This document shows positions 62,830-64,000 of a DNA stretch of 64,000 nt, one piece after another. Source of the DNA: an uncultured Aquimarina sp. (GTDB lineage Bacteria > Bacteroidota > Bacteroidia > Flavobacteriales > Flavobacteriaceae); the NCBI GenBank assembly GCA_947500545.1, contig CANMSO010000006.1, positions 62,001-126,000 on the forward strand, read 5' to 3'. The notes below the pieces were generated by a model. The model saw only the letters and a list, made by a program, of their open reading frames with translations, searched no databases and was not told the DNA's origin. Every line of letters starts with the position of its first letter. The first letter of the stretch is position 1. The translations under genes and the position numbers were made by a program.

Positions 62830-63468
62830 ATGAAAACTATCAAATTAATCATCGTATTACTTATCTCGTCATACTTTATTTCCTGCAGCAGCGATGACGA
62901 CTCTGAAACAACAGAAATGCCTGAGGCAATTGTTGCTAAAAGAATAGACAATCTTCATGCTCCCCAAACTGGCGGGCAAGGGCAACCAGTAGGAGGAAAC
63001 TTTACAAAATTTGATTTTGCAACAGGTCAGATTACTTCAAGCAATACCGATTGGGATATTGCTTTTAGGGGAACTACTATAGCTGTTAATGGAGGAACTT
63101 CTACTGGAACGGCTGACGAACCGATAAGAAATGCGGATGTTATTGTCGCAATTACAACCAACACTTTTGGTGAAGTAAAAGAAGCTCCGGATGCTTCAGA
63201 ATTTACTGCAGACGCTGATGGTACTTTTGCTATCCCAACTGGTAGTGGCAACGGATGGTATAATTACAATCCACAAATCAATGTCATTTCTCCAATAGCA
63301 GGTAAGATTTTGGTTTTTAAAACGAGAAATAACAGGTATGCAAAGGTCGAAATTTTAAGTTATTACAAAGATGCTCCAACGACTCCAGATCCAAGCTCGG
63401 ATATAGCTAGATACTACACTTTCAATTATGTATATAATCCAAATGAGGGAAACAAAAATTTAGAATAA
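62830..63468 (+). CDS. hmuY: HmuY family haem-binding surface lipoprotein
   Basis: A 212-residue lipoprotein: signal and lipobox (SSYFISC, Cys19), then SSDDDSETTE, an acidic export signal after the lipidated Cys that in Bacteroidota sends lipoproteins to the cell surface. The body matches HmuY: VAKRIDNLHAPQTGGQG, FTKFDFATGQI, NTDWDIAFRGTTI and KILVFKTRNNRYAKVEILSYYKD followed by RYYTFNYVYNP. HmuY captures haem and passes it to the TonB receptor. It lies 19 bases after that gene and abuts the DoxX gene (TAAATG). Confidence 0.9.
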   Translation: MKTIKLIIVLLISSYFISCSSDDDSETTEMPEAIVAKRIDNLHAPQTGGQGQPVGGNFTKFDFATGQITSSNTDWDIAFRGTTIAVNGGTSTGTADEPIRNADVIVAITTNTFGEVKEAPDASEFTADADGTFAIPTGSGNGWYNYNPQINVISPIAGKILVFKTRNNRYAKVEILSYYKDAPTTPDPSSDIARYYTFNYVYNPNEGNKNLE

Positions 63469-63918
63469 ATGAACAAAACTATTAACATAATATTTATCAT
63501 TTTGCGCATTGGTTTGGGTGGAATGATGGTGTATGGCGGTATTCAAAAATTTCAGAAACCTATCCCCACTCCTCTTGAAGTAGTTGACAAAGCTCTAAAA
63601 CTTCAGGATCCAGGACAGGAGAACACGCTCCAAAAGGTTCTCTACATCAATGGAATGAAGCAAACAGGATATTTCTGGGAGGTTTTAGGAATATGTGAAG
63701 TATTATTTGGTTTATTCCTATTTTTTCAAGGGTCAGGATTTATAGGAGCCCTATTTTTACTGCCTATAACTTTGCATATTTTTCTATTTCATCTTTTCTT
63801 GGAACCTGATGAAATAGGAGAATTGGCCATAACCGGAGGGTATTTTTTAATCAATATAGCGTTGATTTTCAAAGAATTTAATATCTATAAAAATCTATTA
63901 TGGATTAAGGTTTTATAA
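63469..63918 (+). CDS. DoxX-family membrane protein
   Basis: A 149-residue inner-membrane protein with four helices. IILRIGLGGMMVYGGIQKFQKP is the start of DoxX-like proteins, EVLGICEVLFGLFLF and the terminal helix complete the fold. It begins directly after the HmuY stop. DoxX members may take part in redox or quinone-linked processes; an involvement in haem utilisation is suggested only by position. The window ends 82 bases later; that stretch has an AATAATG/CATTATT inverted pair at 63958-63979 but no gene. Confidence 0.82.
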   Translation: MNKTINIIFIILRIGLGGMMVYGGIQKFQKPIPTPLEVVDKALKLQDPGQENTLQKVLYINGMKQTGYFWEVLGICEVLFGLFLFFQGSGFIGALFLLPITLHIFLFHLFLEPDEIGELAITGGYFLINIALIFKEFNIYKNLLWIKVL

Positions 63919-64000
63919 AATGTATACTCAGGGAAAGGGTCAGTTTTCACCAATTTAAATAATGCTTATAGTCATTATTATACGGGAATAGTAAAATAAA

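Noticed and set aside
63958..63979. AATAATG/CATTATT inverted pair at the right edge
   Set aside because: Short AT-rich arms with no clear T-run; the following gene is outside the window, so its role cannot be judged.
1..64000. CRISPR array, tRNA/rRNA genes, insertion sequences, prophage or attachment sites
   Set aside because: I looked for spaced direct repeats, cloverleaf-like segments, transposase or integrase motifs and terminal repeats and saw none. A covariance-model search for RNA genes would be decisive.

Overview
The window is chromosomal DNA of a marine-type member of the Flavobacteriaceae (Bacteroidota); an Aquimarina-like genus is a guess. The evidence is strong AT-richness, many promoters of the Bacteroidota form (-7 element TAnnTTTG), a HmuY/TonB haem module, a surface-lipoprotein export signal, DUF6607, PorT-like barrels, and a fused E1 alpha/beta 2-oxoacid dehydrogenase. 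I see no rRNA, tRNA, CRISPR array, insertion sequence or prophage. Gene density is normal for a core/accessory chromosome.

Layout. (1) 1-5328, minus strand: the edge of a surface-polysaccharide locus with a truncated pyruvyl transferase, a PP-loop ATPase-like protein, a Wzx flippase and the WbpO/WbpP-type pair that makes UDP-GalNAcA. (2) 5584-15589: housekeeping genes. These are the fused branched-chain 2-oxoacid dehydrogenase E1, a four-gene operon (2OG-Fe(II) oxygenase, SUI1-like factor, DUF1835 protein, nucleoside phosphorylase), a cytosolic solute-binding-like protein, ung and a MutS2 without a Smr domain. (3) 15702-20425: a secreted PIG-L deacetylase, a 36-residue membrane peptide, a sodium/solute symporter and an unknown protein. 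(4) 20670-27916: an assortment including an aquaporin and a light/stress operon (SRPBCC, an atypical SDR lacking its catalytic Tyr, photolyase). (5) 28078-34935: a complete hutHIUG histidine-degradation operon with a divergent LysR gene. (6) 35059-37843: an outer-surface protein, an unusual small transcription unit on the minus strand, a hypothetical protein and a cold-shock protein.

(7) 37919-48149, minus strand: an 11-gene acyl-CoA operon. It pairs an ACAD10/11-like (LvaA-like) hydroxyacyl-CoA kinase with an ACAD11-like dehydrogenase, next to two alkenal/quinone reductases, four SDR/MaoC-type beta-oxidation enzymes and a large DmdC-type acyl-CoA dehydrogenase. A perfect 20-bp palindrome lies in its promoter region. 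I read it as a pathway for 4-hydroxy fatty acids, possibly lipid-peroxidation products. A Crp-like regulator and a hybrid-membrane histidine kinase follow.

(8) 51419-59685: a nine-gene operon for periplasmic C3-oxidation of glycosides (cytochrome c, GMC dehydrogenase, Tat-exported small subunit) with the import and downstream enzymes of 3-keto sugar metabolism (two TIM-barrel isomerases, NupG-like importer, Gfo/Idh/MocA, DUF1080 hydrolase). (9) 59701-63918: a haem-acquisition locus (DUF6607 protein divergent from a TonB receptor, HmuY and DoxX) with a candidate shared operator.

The most interesting points are the kinase/dehydrogenase operon and its palindrome, the minus-strand micro-unit at 36342-36625, the shared dyad of the haem locus, and several membrane microproteins of 36-48 residues. 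All function calls come from reading translated sequence and recalled family features; no database search was run.
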